Made by a program: the position numbers and the translations under genes
Assembly: GCA_965199705.1 (NCBI GenBank)
Contig: OZ241359.1
Span: 1,178,001 to 1,242,000, forward strand
Length of the DNA: 64,000 bases
From: Azophilus sp965199705
Lineage (GTDB): Bacteria > Pseudomonadota > Gammaproteobacteria > Pseudomonadales > Azotimanducaceae
Direction: 5' to 3'
In this document: one piece after another, positions 16,330 to 25,401 of the stretch
How positions within the stretch are numbered: the first letter of the stretch is position 1
How the letters are laid out: every line of letters starts with the position of its first letter
Notes under the pieces: model-generated
Database searches by the model: none
The model's input: only the letters and a program-made list of their open reading frames with translations
What the model was told of the DNA's origin: nothing

Positions 16330-17226
16330 CTAACGAATATAGCTTTGACTCTCAGCCACGACAGTGTTTTCGATGTGGCCGATCTGGTCGACATCGATAC
16401 GAACTGTTTGACCCGCCTCCAGCCAAGGTTGCCCGTCCATGAACATCGCCACGCCTGCGGATGTGCCTGTTGCAATAACGTCGCCCGGAAGCAGCGTAAA
16501 TGCCGTCGAAAGATGGGCGATCAACTCATCGATTTTGAAGTGCATGTCGGCGGTGTTGTAGTTTTGGCGTTCTTCACCATCTACAGTCAATCGAACATGC
16601 AGACTGTGTGGATCTGTGATTTCGTCCGTTGTGACGATGCTTGGGCCCATAGGACAGTGTGTATCCCAAGACTTGCCCATCGTCATTGTGGGAGTTGCGC
16701 GCTGCCAGTCTCTTATGGTGACATCATTAACGATCGTGTACCCAGCGATCACGCTGTAGGCGTCTTCTTTGCTCACTCTGCGGCAGGTCTTGCCAATCAC
16801 GACGCCAAGCTCAGCCTCGTAGTCGAGTTCATTAGACTCTTGCGGCAAGCCAATAGGTGCGTAGGGGCCGTTGGCAGACGTGCTCTGTTTGTTGAAAATC
16901 ACCGGCGTCGTAGGCACATTGAAGCCTCGTGCCTTGCGAATTTCTTCAGGGATCTCAAGGATGTGCTGCACGTAGTTCAATCCAACCGCGAGAATCTTGG
17001 GTGGATTGCCAATCGGGCACGCCAACTGCGCATCGGAGAGACTCACGGCGACTGAGCCCGTTTCGGCTGCCGCGCGGGCCGCAGCGAGCGCATCATCCCC
17101 GCCTTGCAGGAGGCTTAGCATATCGCCGGGTAGATTCGCATCGGCAGCTTGCAGGTCAACGATGCCGTCCTTCTTGAGCGCACCAAGACGTGTTTGATTG
17201 TTTGCGGTGTAGGTGACCAGTTGCAT
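16330..17226 (-). CDS. FAH-fold hydrolase / 2-hydroxyhepta-2,4-diene-1,7-dioate isomerase-like
   Basis: A 298-residue FAH-superfamily enzyme. The metal site is seen as Glu-x-Glu in LDYEAELGVVIGKTC near residue 130 and Asp in TIVNDVTIRDWQR about 30 residues later. The signature GKSWDTHCPMGP and the C-terminal LLPGDVIATGTSAGV are intact, making it closer to the HpcE/acylpyruvase branch than the paralogue at 9331. ATG 17226 was chosen because the longer frame adds 42 atypical residues and a GAGG ribosome site fits this start. It sits between the MFS carrier gene and the P450 gene in one operon and should process a ring-cleavage product. Confidence 0.87.
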   Translation of the reverse strand: MQLVTYTANNQTRLGALKKDGIVDLQAADANLPGDMLSLLQGGDDALAAARAAAETGSVAVSLSDAQLACPIGNPPKILAVGLNYVQHILEIPEEIRKARGFNVPTTPVIFNKQSTSANGPYAPIGLPQESNELDYEAELGVVIGKTCRRVSKEDAYSVIAGYTIVNDVTIRDWQRATPTMTMGKSWDTHCPMGPSIVTTDEITDPHSLHVRLTVDGEERQNYNTADMHFKIDELIAHLSTAFTLLPGDVIATGTSAGVAMFMDGQPWLEAGQTVRIDVDQIGHIENTVVAESQSYIR

Positions 17227-17248
17227 GGGATTCCTCAGATTGGTGGTT

Positions 17249-18451
17249 TCATTTGCTTGATGTTGTGGGTTCTTTGATACCGAAAAGCGTGATGAGCAAG
17301 CCCAGCCCGGCGCCAGTGCCACAGACATAGAACACGGTTTGGATACCGGCACTTTCAGCGATGGCGCCGGTAATGCCTGGCATTATCGCACCACCAACCA
17401 CTTCACCAATGCCCGCGACAATTCCGGTGGCTGTGGCGGCGAGGTGTGGTGGCACGGAAGTATTCATAAGTGGTCCGACATTGATGGCGATAACGCCGGA
17501 AACACAAAGGCTTACGGTAAAAAGACAGGTAGTGAGCACCCCTACGGAGGGATCTTGAACGGTAAGGATGGCGAGCGCGAGAAACGCGCAGGCCATCGCA
17601 ACAACCATGATGGGTTTGCGTCCTAGGCGATCGGACAGCGCAGGCACGAGCAGCATGCCGATGACGCCACCCATGCCGATCGCAGACATCACGATGCCCA
17701 TTTGCTGCATCGGTAAGCTCATGTAATCAGTCATGTAGCTCGGCATGAACGCGGACAGTGGATGTAGGCTGGAGAAAAAGCAGATCATTCCAAGCGCGCC
17801 GAACAACACGTTCCGATAGGCAAACGCTTCCTGAAATGAAGGCCGTCCAGGTCCGGAGGCATGACTGTCCGGGCGGTTGGGCGCTCGCAGTGTGCGATGC
17901 AAGAAGTAAGCCAGGACGAACCCAGGCAGGGCGATGATTGCGAAAACCCACTCCCAACTCACATACTGCAAGAGGCTGACGGCGATGATGGGGCCAAGTC
18001 CGAGACCCACGAGTGGGGCCGCCATTTGTTGAATGCCCACAGTCAGGCCCGTTCGGCTGGGTTTCGATGCATCGATTGTGGCCACGATGCTTGCGGGAAC
18101 GAACCCACCTTCAGCGAATCCCATGAGTGCGCGTATGACGATCAAGCTGGTAATCCCCGTCGCTAGACCGCTCATCGCGACCAAGGATGAAAACAAGATA
18201 ACGGATGTGACCAACACCGGTCGATGGCCTATACGATCTGTGAGCTTCCCGGCAAAAAGAGAGGCGATACCCCAAGTGAGTGCTAGAACACCGGAAATGA
18301 GGCCCAAATCTTGATAGTTCAATCCTAGATCATTGGCCATCGCTGGGAAGAGTGGGGCGATGATAAAGCGGTCCAAGCCCACCAGGCCAAAACCCAACGC
18401 GAGTAAGGCAACTGCCTTCAACTCATAGGTTTTGTCCCAGGAAGACTGCAT
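17249..18451 (-). CDS. MFS transporter (ACS / aromatic-acid-type)
   Basis: A 400-residue major-facilitator carrier with twelve predicted hydrophobic segments. The loop 2-3 motif appears as GKLTDRIGHRPVLV near residue 70, and a second copy after helix 8 as ALSDRLGRKPIMV near residue 270, separated by a short central loop (RTLRAPNRPD). The first helix contains GFGLVGLDRFI, as in aromatic-acid/H+ symporters where the Asp matters. It heads the leftward operon with FAH, P450 and PhyH genes, so it probably imports an acidic aromatic or related substrate, or exports an intermediate. Its promoter region holds three copies of the island operator. Confidence 0.87.
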   Translation of the reverse strand: MQSSWDKTYELKAVALLALGFGLVGLDRFIIAPLFPAMANDLGLNYQDLGLISGVLALTWGIASLFAGKLTDRIGHRPVLVTSVILFSSLVAMSGLATGITSLIVIRALMGFAEGGFVPASIVATIDASKPSRTGLTVGIQQMAAPLVGLGLGPIIAVSLLQYVSWEWVFAIIALPGFVLAYFLHRTLRAPNRPDSHASGPGRPSFQEAFAYRNVLFGALGMICFFSSLHPLSAFMPSYMTDYMSLPMQQMGIVMSAIGMGGVIGMLLVPALSDRLGRKPIMVVAMACAFLALAILTVQDPSVGVLTTCLFTVSLCVSGVIAINVGPLMNTSVPPHLAATATGIVAGIGEVVGGAIMPGITGAIAESAGIQTVFYVCGTGAGLGLLITLFGIKEPTTSSK

Positions 18452-18690
18452 TGTTGTATGGCTCGCCCCGTGCCACTCAAGCGACTGACTTGTTCTTGTC
18501 TAAAACTTGTCTCCGATATGACAATATCCCCACTAAATATGATTGTCAACAAATATATCGGCTTCTACCACCCCACCCAGTCTAATAATTTTGCCAATTT
18601 ACAAAATATTGACCCTAAATTTGATCTATGACAAAATAAGAGATGTTGCTTTCGTGGAAAGAGCAGAATTCCAATGAGGGGAGAATAATT
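18452..18690. promoter_or_regulatory. Divergent promoter region with three TWTG-N8-CAAA operators
   Basis: The AT-rich 239-base gap between the MFS operon and the TonB operon holds three copies of the island motif: TATG-N8-CAAA at 18538-18553, TTTG-N8-CAAA at 18590-18605 and TTTG-N8-CAAA at 18620-18635. The last two are exactly 30 bases (three helical turns) apart, which would favour cooperative binding on one DNA face. AGGGGAG at 18677-18683 is the ribosome site for the TonB receptor gene start at 18691. Confidence 0.6.
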
Positions 18691-21042
18691 ATGGAGTTAC
18701 GTAACGTCCTGGTTGGCGCATTGGTCGTCGTGCTGTCCATGCTGTTGACGGTATCGGTGCCTGTGAGTCATGCCGAAGAAGCGGTGATTGAGGAAGTCAT
18801 CGTTACCGCTAGCAGGCGATCCGAGAGCATTCAGGATTCGTCCCTGATTGTTGAAGCCATGACCGGCGATCAGCTCCGTGAGCAGGGAATTCTGAACATG
18901 GCCAACCTGGGCATGGCTGTCCCATCACTTCAGGTTGGCGCTGCTGGACCCGCGCTGCAGATATACCTGCGTGGGGTAGGCAGTGGCACCGCGACGAGCT
19001 TCGGCAATCCCGCGATCGCGGTCAGTAAGGATGGTTCGTACATCGCGCGCGTGCCTTCAATCGCCTCACACTTCTTCGACTTGGAACGTGTGGAAGTTCT
19101 GAAAGGCCCTCAAGGCACCTTGTATGGGCGAAATGCGACCGGCGGCGCGGTTAACCTCATTACGCGACGCCCGGATCTGGAGAAGGTATCTGGGTATGTG
19201 TCCACAGATATTGGTGACTACGACAAAATCCAAGTGGAAGGTGCGGTCAACATTCCCTTAAGTGAGACTTTCGCCGCTCGAGTTTCCGCGATTAGCGTTG
19301 ATCGAGATGGTTACATGTCCGATGGCACCAGTGATGACGAGCACTATGCGGCAAGGCTGCAGTTGTTGTGGGAACCAGACGAGCGACTGTCGTGGCGTTT
19401 TCAGGGTCAATTATCAGAATATGATGGCAGGGGCCAAGGGTTCACCTACGCCGGGGCTCAAGATGCTTGGACGAGTCTCTACCCCAGTGCCAACGCGATC
19501 TTGGCCGCCAATGGGCCGAGGGCTCCCAGCATTGCATTTCCTTGGATAACAACTGCCCCCGTGTTGGGGCCGGCGCCCACACCGCCCTTTCCTCCGGGGA
19601 CGAACTTCATTTCGTTGATCAACTTCATCGAAGATGACATTAGCCAGGACATGACATTCTGGGACGTCAGCACCGAATTTGAATACGACTTCGATTTCGC
19701 GACCTTGACCGTGGTTGCCTCTCATCAAGATGCGGAAATGACTTACGTCAGTCGTCCCTCCGTGCGATTGCAACTGGCTGACGAGTTGGATGGTTTTCAG
19801 CCCGAGGAGGCGGATTCTCTATCCATCGAGGCGCGCTTGAGCGGTGAAACCGATACGCTCAAGTGGGTTATTGGCGCCAACGTGTTCAGTGAAGAGCAAA
19901 CCGTCTTCAACCGGGTTAACCAAGGCGTGATCCAGAACCTGCAAGTGCAGAGTGAATATGAAACCGACGGCCTCGGCATTTTTGGAGAACTCAACTACAG
20001 CCTGAGTGATGCGACTCGGCTGATTGCCGGCTTGCGTTACAGTGATGATGAGCTGGAGAAGCCCAACTTCTTTCGTTGGGCGGTCGGTGAGTCGCTCGCG
20101 TGTCCACCCCCACGTCAGCAAGTCGTGAATGGTGTTGTCGCCTGCCTGGTTTCTGGCCCTGAATCGGAATCGATTTCCTTCGACAATGTGGATTGGAAAC
20201 TGGGTCTCGAATACGACATTGCTGAAGACGTGATGTTGTTCGCTACTGTGAGCACCGGTTATAAATCAGGCGGTCTTCCTGCGGTATCCGGTCCTGGTTA
20301 TGACGAGGAAAAGCTGGATGCGTACACGCTGGGTCTCAAGAGCACGGTGCTCGACGGACGCATGCAGTTTAACGCCGAAGTTTTCTACTGGGACTACACC
20401 GGTCGTCAAGAAGCCGCTGTAGGACCTGATGCCACAGGTATCGTCGGAATCAACACCTACAATGCCGGCGACTCCACTATCCAAGGTGTTGCCTTCGATA
20501 TGCAATGGGCGGTCACGGCAAACGACTTCTTGCGCTTGAACTTCGAGTACCTGGATGCTGAGTACGATGACTTTTCGTTCACGCAAGCCGCCCAGTTTAC
20601 GCCACCAACCACGTGTTCAACGACGCCTACGGGAGCAACCGTCCCCACACCGGCCGGTCTATCGCCTGAACTCTTAATCGACTGTTCCGGCTTCGAAATG
20701 ACCCGGTCTCCTGAAATTTCCTATTCGGCTGACTACGTTCACACGTTTCCCTTGGGCAGCAATGGCGAAATCGATGTTCGGGTGAACGTGTCATACACGG
20801 ATAAGCGATGGCTTTCCGCCAACTTCCTCGCTGAACAGCGCGTGGATGACTACACGATCTTAAACGCTTACGTTTCCTATCGTTCAGCGGACACACGCCT
20901 TTCGGTTACGGCCTACCTGGAAAACGCGACAGAGGATGCAGCATTTAATACCTCCTTAAACCACACGCAGGTACCCGCGTTGATCGGCTTGATGCCGAAT
21001 CCACCACGCACCTACGGGCTTCGGGTGCGCTACGGCTTCTAG
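18691..21042 (+). CDS. TonB-dependent outer-membrane receptor
   Basis: A 783-residue receptor. The signal peptide (residues 1-27, LVVVLSMLLTVSVPVSHA) is followed by a TonB-box-like EEVIVTA. The plug domain contains LRGVGSG, LERVEVLKGPQGTLYGRNAT and GGAVNLITRRP, and the beta-barrel ends in the aromatic YGLRVRYGF. The sequence type is that of the large Pfam TonB_dep_Rec group used for substrates beyond siderophores. ATG 18691 follows a strong AGGGGAG. It is the first gene of an operon with a sulfatase, an alpha/beta hydrolase and a tetR gene, so it probably imports the (sulfated) growth substrate. Three operator copies lie upstream. Confidence 0.92.
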   Translation: MELRNVLVGALVVVLSMLLTVSVPVSHAEEAVIEEVIVTASRRSESIQDSSLIVEAMTGDQLREQGILNMANLGMAVPSLQVGAAGPALQIYLRGVGSGTATSFGNPAIAVSKDGSYIARVPSIASHFFDLERVEVLKGPQGTLYGRNATGGAVNLITRRPDLEKVSGYVSTDIGDYDKIQVEGAVNIPLSETFAARVSAISVDRDGYMSDGTSDDEHYAARLQLLWEPDERLSWRFQGQLSEYDGRGQGFTYAGAQDAWTSLYPSANAILAANGPRAPSIAFPWITTAPVLGPAPTPPFPPGTNFISLINFIEDDISQDMTFWDVSTEFEYDFDFATLTVVASHQDAEMTYVSRPSVRLQLADELDGFQPEEADSLSIEARLSGETDTLKWVIGANVFSEEQTVFNRVNQGVIQNLQVQSEYETDGLGIFGELNYSLSDATRLIAGLRYSDDELEKPNFFRWAVGESLACPPPRQQVVNGVVACLVSGPESESISFDNVDWKLGLEYDIAEDVMLFATVSTGYKSGGLPAVSGPGYDEEKLDAYTLGLKSTVLDGRMQFNAEVFYWDYTGRQEAAVGPDATGIVGINTYNAGDSTIQGVAFDMQWAVTANDFLRLNFEYLDAEYDDFSFTQAAQFTPPTTCSTTPTGATVPTPAGLSPELLIDCSGFEMTRSPEISYSADYVHTFPLGSNGEIDVRVNVSYTDKRWLSANFLAEQRVDDYTILNAYVSYRSADTRLSVTAYLENATEDAAFNTSLNHTQVPALIGLMPNPPRTYGLRVRYGF

Positions 21043-21052
21043 GTTGGGTTCA

Positions 21053-22774
21053 ATGAGGAGATCGTTCAGCCTGACATTGGCGCTTGTTCTATGCGCCAAT
21101 GTCGCCTCAGCAGATGAGCGCCCCAACTTCCTCATCATTGTCGCCGACGATATGGGTTGGTCGGATCTGGGTGTGTTGGGCGGCGAAATTCGGACGCCCA
21201 GTCTTGATGCCCTGGCACAGAGTGGCACGCTCATGACGGCCTACTATGTGGCCCCTACATGTGCACCCACGCGTTCGATGTTGATGACCGGGGTCGATAA
21301 CCATCAGGCGGGACTCGGCGTGCAGTCGGGTTTGAGTGCCCCTAACCAGGTCGGTATCAACTATGAAGGTCAGTTGCATGATGGTGTGGTCACCATGGCG
21401 GAGGCCTTGGGCGCCAGCGGCTATGGCACGTACATGTCCGGCAAATGGCATTTGGCGGACAATCATAATTTCCATGCGCAGGCTCCGAATAAAAGAGGGT
21501 TTGATCGTTCCTTTACTCTGATTACGGGTGGGGCGAGTCACTTTGGTGATCAGAGGCCTATCTCGCCGGTGGAGCTCGCAAACTATCTCGAAGATGGCGA
21601 GCGCATTGAAAAACTGCCTGATGATTTCTATTCGACCATCAGCTACACCGATAAGTTGTTGTCCTACCTCCAGGATCACGACCAACGCCAACCCTTCTTC
21701 GCCTACCTGGCCTACACCGCACCTCATGATCCGTTGGGTGTACCAGATGAGTGGTCGGATCGTTATGCCGGGGCCTATGATCAAGGGCCGGTTGCAACCC
21801 GGCGTGCGCGAGCCGACCGGCAGCAGGAAATGGGCCTGCTGCCTGAAGGGGCCGGGTTGTGGCAGTACCCGGCTTTTCCGGGATGGTTCCCGAATCATCG
21901 AGGGCCTTGGTCAGAACGTGATCCGGAACAGCGGAAGAAAGATGCTCGACGCATGGAGATCTACGCGAGCATGGTGGAGCTCCTGGATCAACAAATTGGG
22001 CGTGTGACGGCAAATCTCGAATCGACGGGTCAGCTCGATAATACGTACGTCGTTTTCTTCTCCGACAACGGCGCAAGTTCTCCCGGGCCCTTTGTATACC
22101 CTGGCGTAACGCAAGAGTGGTTTGCCGAGACTTGGAAGAACGACTACGAAACCCGAGGCCAACCGGGCAACTTCGGCGTGCAAGGCCGAGAATGGGCCAG
22201 CGTTTCGGTCACACCCTTTAAGCTCTACAAGGCCTCTGTGAGTGAAGGTGGCATCCGCTCTCCACTTATTGTCAGGGGGCCAGGGGTGGTCCCCAATGCG
22301 TTTAACAGTGCATTAGCCCATGTTACCGACATCGCGGCGACGCTGTATGACCTTGCCGGTGTGGACACTGACAGCGCGCTCTTTGCGGATAAGGTGCCAC
22401 CTCAAGGGGTTTCTTTGATGCCGGTGCTCAGTGGCCAGGCGGCTTCCGTGCGCGAGGAATTCGGCGTGCATTTGTTTGGTAACCGTGGCTTCCGACGGGG
22501 CAAATGGAAGATCAGTAACACCCAGCCCCCGCTCTCCACCGGCGTCTGGGAGCTCTATGACTTGGAACAGGATCCGGGTGAAGTCAATGACTTGAGCGAT
22601 GTGTATCCAGAAATCAAAGCTGAATTGTTGGCAGGCTTTGATGAGTACGTTGCGCGCAACGGTATCATTCTTCCGTCGGAATCTCCATTGCGTGGGGGCT
22701 TGCGGAATCTTTACCCGGAGGAGTGCGACTGGTGGTGTGAGGCGCGCTTCACGGTGATCGGCTGGTTGCAATAG
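21053..22774 (+). CDS. Arylsulfatase (type I, formylglycine) with signal peptide
   Basis: A 573-residue sulfatase. The N-terminus is a signal peptide (RRSFSLTLALVLCANVASA). Metal-binding VADDMGW follows at once. CAPTRSMLMTG fits the Cys-x-Pro-x-Arg signature whose Cys is converted to formylglycine, GKWHL supplies the conserved Lys/His, and FSDNGAS gives the distal metal ligands. All catalytic landmarks are present. Export means desulfation occurs in the periplasm, after entry through the TonB receptor encoded 10 bases upstream. ATG 21053 gives a clean signal peptide; an in-frame TTG at 21044 is an alternative. Removal of sulfate from an aryl or steroid sulfate would free the hydroxyl used by the downstream enzymes. 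No maturase is in the window. Confidence 0.92.
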   Translation: MRRSFSLTLALVLCANVASADERPNFLIIVADDMGWSDLGVLGGEIRTPSLDALAQSGTLMTAYYVAPTCAPTRSMLMTGVDNHQAGLGVQSGLSAPNQVGINYEGQLHDGVVTMAEALGASGYGTYMSGKWHLADNHNFHAQAPNKRGFDRSFTLITGGASHFGDQRPISPVELANYLEDGERIEKLPDDFYSTISYTDKLLSYLQDHDQRQPFFAYLAYTAPHDPLGVPDEWSDRYAGAYDQGPVATRRARADRQQEMGLLPEGAGLWQYPAFPGWFPNHRGPWSERDPEQRKKDARRMEIYASMVELLDQQIGRVTANLESTGQLDNTYVVFFSDNGASSPGPFVYPGVTQEWFAETWKNDYETRGQPGNFGVQGREWASVSVTPFKLYKASVSEGGIRSPLIVRGPGVVPNAFNSALAHVTDIAATLYDLAGVDTDSALFADKVPPQGVSLMPVLSGQAASVREEFGVHLFGNRGFRRGKWKISNTQPPLSTGVWELYDLEQDPGEVNDLSDVYPEIKAELLAGFDEYVARNGIILPSESPLRGGLRNLYPEECDWWCEARFTVIGWLQ

Positions 22775-22777
22775 CAG

Positions 22778-23848
22778 GTGCTAACGACGTTTGTGACGAT
22801 TCTACTGGCCCTTGGCGCGACGTATGTCTACATGGGGTCCCGGCGCCCGCCGCCCATACCCTATCACCTGATCAACGCTGTCTCCGGTCTCCTGCGTCCT
22901 GATTTCCATTCCGGACGACCGACCGTGTGTCCTCGGATGACCGAGGATCTCCGCTATCCAGCCGCAATCCCTCCGCCGGACACCGCCAATCTGCACGGTG
23001 AAATCGAGGTGTTGGAGAGCGGTACGGAAGCCGCACACTGGTATGCCGATTCAGATGGCGTAACCTGGCACTTTGTAACAGCAGGCGAACCCGACCAGCC
23101 GGTGATCCTCATGCTGCACGGATTGCCTGAATCCTGGTGGGCGTTTCATCATCAGATCTCGGAGCTTGCGAAAGATCATTACGTGATCGCGCTTGATTGC
23201 AAAGGCTACGGGCAGAGTGATAAGCGTCTTGACCTCGACTATACGGCAGCAGGAATGGCGCAAGAGACAGCTAATCTGATGGATCAGCTGGGCGTTGGTG
23301 ACTTTGTTGTAATTGCCCATGATCGTGGCGCAGTCATTGCGGACCACATGACCAGCATCGAAAGTCTGAAGGGTCGTATCCTCAAGTACGTTCGGATGCA
23401 GCAGTCGTTTAACGAGCCGCATGGTAAGCCGAGACCGCCTCATGCCATGTTCGCGACGAAGATGGGGGAGGGGAACTTTCAGTCCAAAAACATCATCAAT
23501 ATCGTCTACACCAAGGTGATGGCAACGGGGCTGACACCCACGACGCTGGCGCGATTGAACTATGAGTTCAAGTTCAAGGGCACAGCCCAAGCGGTCAGCC
23601 GGTACTTTCAGTTCAACAACTTCGACTTGGAATACAAGGACCGGCACGAAAAGCTGTTCGCGCACATGACCATGCCGATGTTGGTTCTGCAGGGTAAATG
23701 GGACGCGGGTCAGCATCCGGAAGAGTACGCCAGGAGCGCTGACTTTGCCGGGGACGTTGTCGTAGAGTTCGTTGAAGCCAACCACTTCAGCCATATCGAA
23801 AATCCCAGGGCGGTGAATGGCGCGATACGTCGCTTCCTGAGCAGGTAA
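22778..23848 (+). CDS. Membrane-anchored alpha/beta hydrolase, epoxide hydrolase/dehalogenase type
   Basis: A 356-residue protein. Residues 1-20 form a membrane anchor, followed by an alpha/beta-hydrolase domain from about residue 85. The oxyanion segment is HGLPESWWAFHHQ, and the nucleophile elbow AHDRGAV has Asp rather than Ser. The acid is likely Asp in GKWDAGQHP, and the base His is in ANHFSHIENP. An Asp nucleophile points to epoxide hydrolase, haloalkane or fluoroacetate dehalogenase chemistry. HxxPESW is more like epoxide hydrolases, while the HDRGA elbow also occurs in fluoroacetate dehalogenases. Start is GTG, 3 bases after the sulfatase stop. The active site is probably near the membrane, on a side that cannot be fixed from sequence. 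Confidence 0.75.
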   Translation: MLTTFVTILLALGATYVYMGSRRPPPIPYHLINAVSGLLRPDFHSGRPTVCPRMTEDLRYPAAIPPPDTANLHGEIEVLESGTEAAHWYADSDGVTWHFVTAGEPDQPVILMLHGLPESWWAFHHQISELAKDHYVIALDCKGYGQSDKRLDLDYTAAGMAQETANLMDQLGVGDFVVIAHDRGAVIADHMTSIESLKGRILKYVRMQQSFNEPHGKPRPPHAMFATKMGEGNFQSKNIINIVYTKVMATGLTPTTLARLNYEFKFKGTAQAVSRYFQFNNFDLEYKDRHEKLFAHMTMPMLVLQGKWDAGQHPEEYARSADFAGDVVVEFVEANHFSHIENPRAVNGAIRRFLSR

Positions 23849-23875
23849 TCATAGAAAAGCTGATAAAACGGACCG

Positions 23876-24517
23876 ATGACAGCGGTAGACAAGAGGACGC
23901 GTAAGCGCCGACCCCAGGAACGGGCGGAGATCACCAAGCGCAAACTAATTGAAACCGCGCTCAGAGAATTTTCCGGACGCGGATTCGACGCGGTCACCGT
24001 GCGAGATATTGAAGTAGAGGCAGGCGTACAAAGAAACCTGGTCAGCTATCACTTCGGCAGCAAGGATGAACTCTGGAAGGCGGCTGCTGCGGACATCATG
24101 ACCAAGCTTGAAGCGTTTCGAGCGGAGCGCGCGGAGGTCGTTAGAGATTTATCCATCCGTGACCGAATCGCATACACCCTTCGAAGCTACGTTCGTTTTT
24201 GTGCTCAACATCCTGAACTGAATCGCCTGATGATCCAGGAAGGTAAACAAGCGAGCTGGCGCATGGAATGGATGGTTGATCATTATCACCGTCCAGCGAT
24301 GCTTGGATTGCGTACCCTCGTCGAAGAAGGACTGGAACTCACCGACGATGAGTTCGTCCACTGGTACTATCTGTTTGTGAGTAGCGGCGCGATGATCTTT
24401 TCGTTGGCGCCTGAGGCAAAACTCTTGTTTGAGGTGGATGTCAGCGAAGATGCCCTAATCGATCGCCACGCTGACATGATGGTCGAGTTTCTGATGTCAC
24501 GCAGCAAAGACCAGTAA
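23876..24517 (+). CDS. TetR/AcrR-family transcriptional regulator (second in island)
   Basis: A 213-residue TetR-type regulator with a basic N-terminal arm (KRTRKRRPQERAEITKRK), a helix-turn-helix ending in VQRNLVSYHFGSKDELWKA, and a helical ligand domain with a C-terminal part (WYYLFVSSGAMIFSLAPEA) close to the one at 8689 (FYYLLVSSASVFAMAPEL). The two are clearly paralogues. It closes the TonB-sulfatase-hydrolase operon. There is no operator copy directly upstream, so it is expressed from the operon promoter, which carries three operator copies. It is the best candidate, with its paralogue, for the repressor of the island. Confidence 0.88.
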   Translation: MTAVDKRTRKRRPQERAEITKRKLIETALREFSGRGFDAVTVRDIEVEAGVQRNLVSYHFGSKDELWKAAAADIMTKLEAFRAERAEVVRDLSIRDRIAYTLRSYVRFCAQHPELNRLMIQEGKQASWRMEWMVDHYHRPAMLGLRTLVEEGLELTDDEFVHWYYLFVSSGAMIFSLAPEAKLLFEVDVSEDALIDRHADMMVEFLMSRSKDQ

Positions 24518-24525
24518 GCTCGGTC

Positions 24526-25401
24526 TCAACCAAAATCCTGAAGCCCGGATACCTCTCTGAGCGATGTCCCCGCCGACTGCTGGTGGGTGTGCATTTGTTT
24601 ACGCATTTCAACCAAAGGCGGTGGATCCTGAACCTCTTTCGCGAACTCAGGTTTTGCGTTCAGCTGATCGAACCAAGCGCCTATGCGCGGGTGTAGATCA
24701 TGCAGTGGGTATCCCGCATTGGATAGCCGCACAGAGTAGATGTACCAGGCGATGTCCAGCAGAGAAAGTTCAGACTCCAGAAGGTAAGGCTGATCAGCCA
24801 GCCGCTCATCCAGGTTGTCGTAGGCGTGCTTGAAACGGTGCGCTGATGCCATTACCTGATCGTCGCTGATACCGCCATTGCTCTGGATATCGCGGAAGAA
24901 TTTGAGCTCCACCGCTTTGTGGGGGTCTTCGGCACCGCCGACCTTGCCGCTGCCAAACTGTTGATACTTCTCCAGCGCCTCGTCGCTCCGTGGCTTGGCC
25001 CCGGGGAAAGCGTAGCGCATGGAAAGCGCGCGAAGATCCAGATGCAACTCGTCTTCCGCAGCCAGCAGATCGTGAGACTCACTTTCCTTTCCTTTTGGAA
25101 TCAACGGTGGTGAAGGAAACTTGGTCTCCAGGTATTCCAGGATGTCATTGCTCTCGATGATTACGTCGCCATCGTCGACCAGCACCGGGACGAGTCCGCG
25201 TGGATTAATGCCCATGAACCACTCGGAGTAGTTCTCGTTCTTCGAGAGATCAACGTGGTGAGATTCCCACTCGATCCCTTTCAGGTTCAAGAAGATCCGG
25301 GTTTTCTGTGAACAGGACGAGCCCATGAAGTGCAGCAGGTGAATGCCTTGCCAGTTCAGAACTTCCGTGGTCAGGATGTCGGTCTCAAGCAGTTGAACCA
25401 T
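24526..25401 (-). CDS. Glutathione S-transferase family protein (MAAI/LigF-like)
   Basis: A 291-residue GST. The N-domain active-site turn GSSCSQKTR, the cis-Pro loop INPRGLVPVLVDDG and the IIESNDILEYLE glutathione-binding stretch are all present. The sequence around YSEWFMGINPRG recalls the LigF/beta-etherase and maleylacetoacetate-isomerase groups. The C-domain is longer than usual, with an extra ~40 residues before the helix QPYLLESELSLLDIAWYIYS. It is divergent from the acyl-CoA synthetase gene and shares its operator region, and converges on tetR. It is the third GST in the island. Glutathione-dependent ether cleavage, dehalogenation or cis-trans isomerisation are all possible. Confidence 0.8.
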   Translation of the reverse strand: MVQLLETDILTTEVLNWQGIHLLHFMGSSCSQKTRIFLNLKGIEWESHHVDLSKNENYSEWFMGINPRGLVPVLVDDGDVIIESNDILEYLETKFPSPPLIPKGKESESHDLLAAEDELHLDLRALSMRYAFPGAKPRSDEALEKYQQFGSGKVGGAEDPHKAVELKFFRDIQSNGGISDDQVMASAHRFKHAYDNLDERLADQPYLLESELSLLDIAWYIYSVRLSNAGYPLHDLHPRIGAWFDQLNAKPEFAKEVQDPPPLVEMRKQMHTHQQSAGTSLREVSGLQDFG

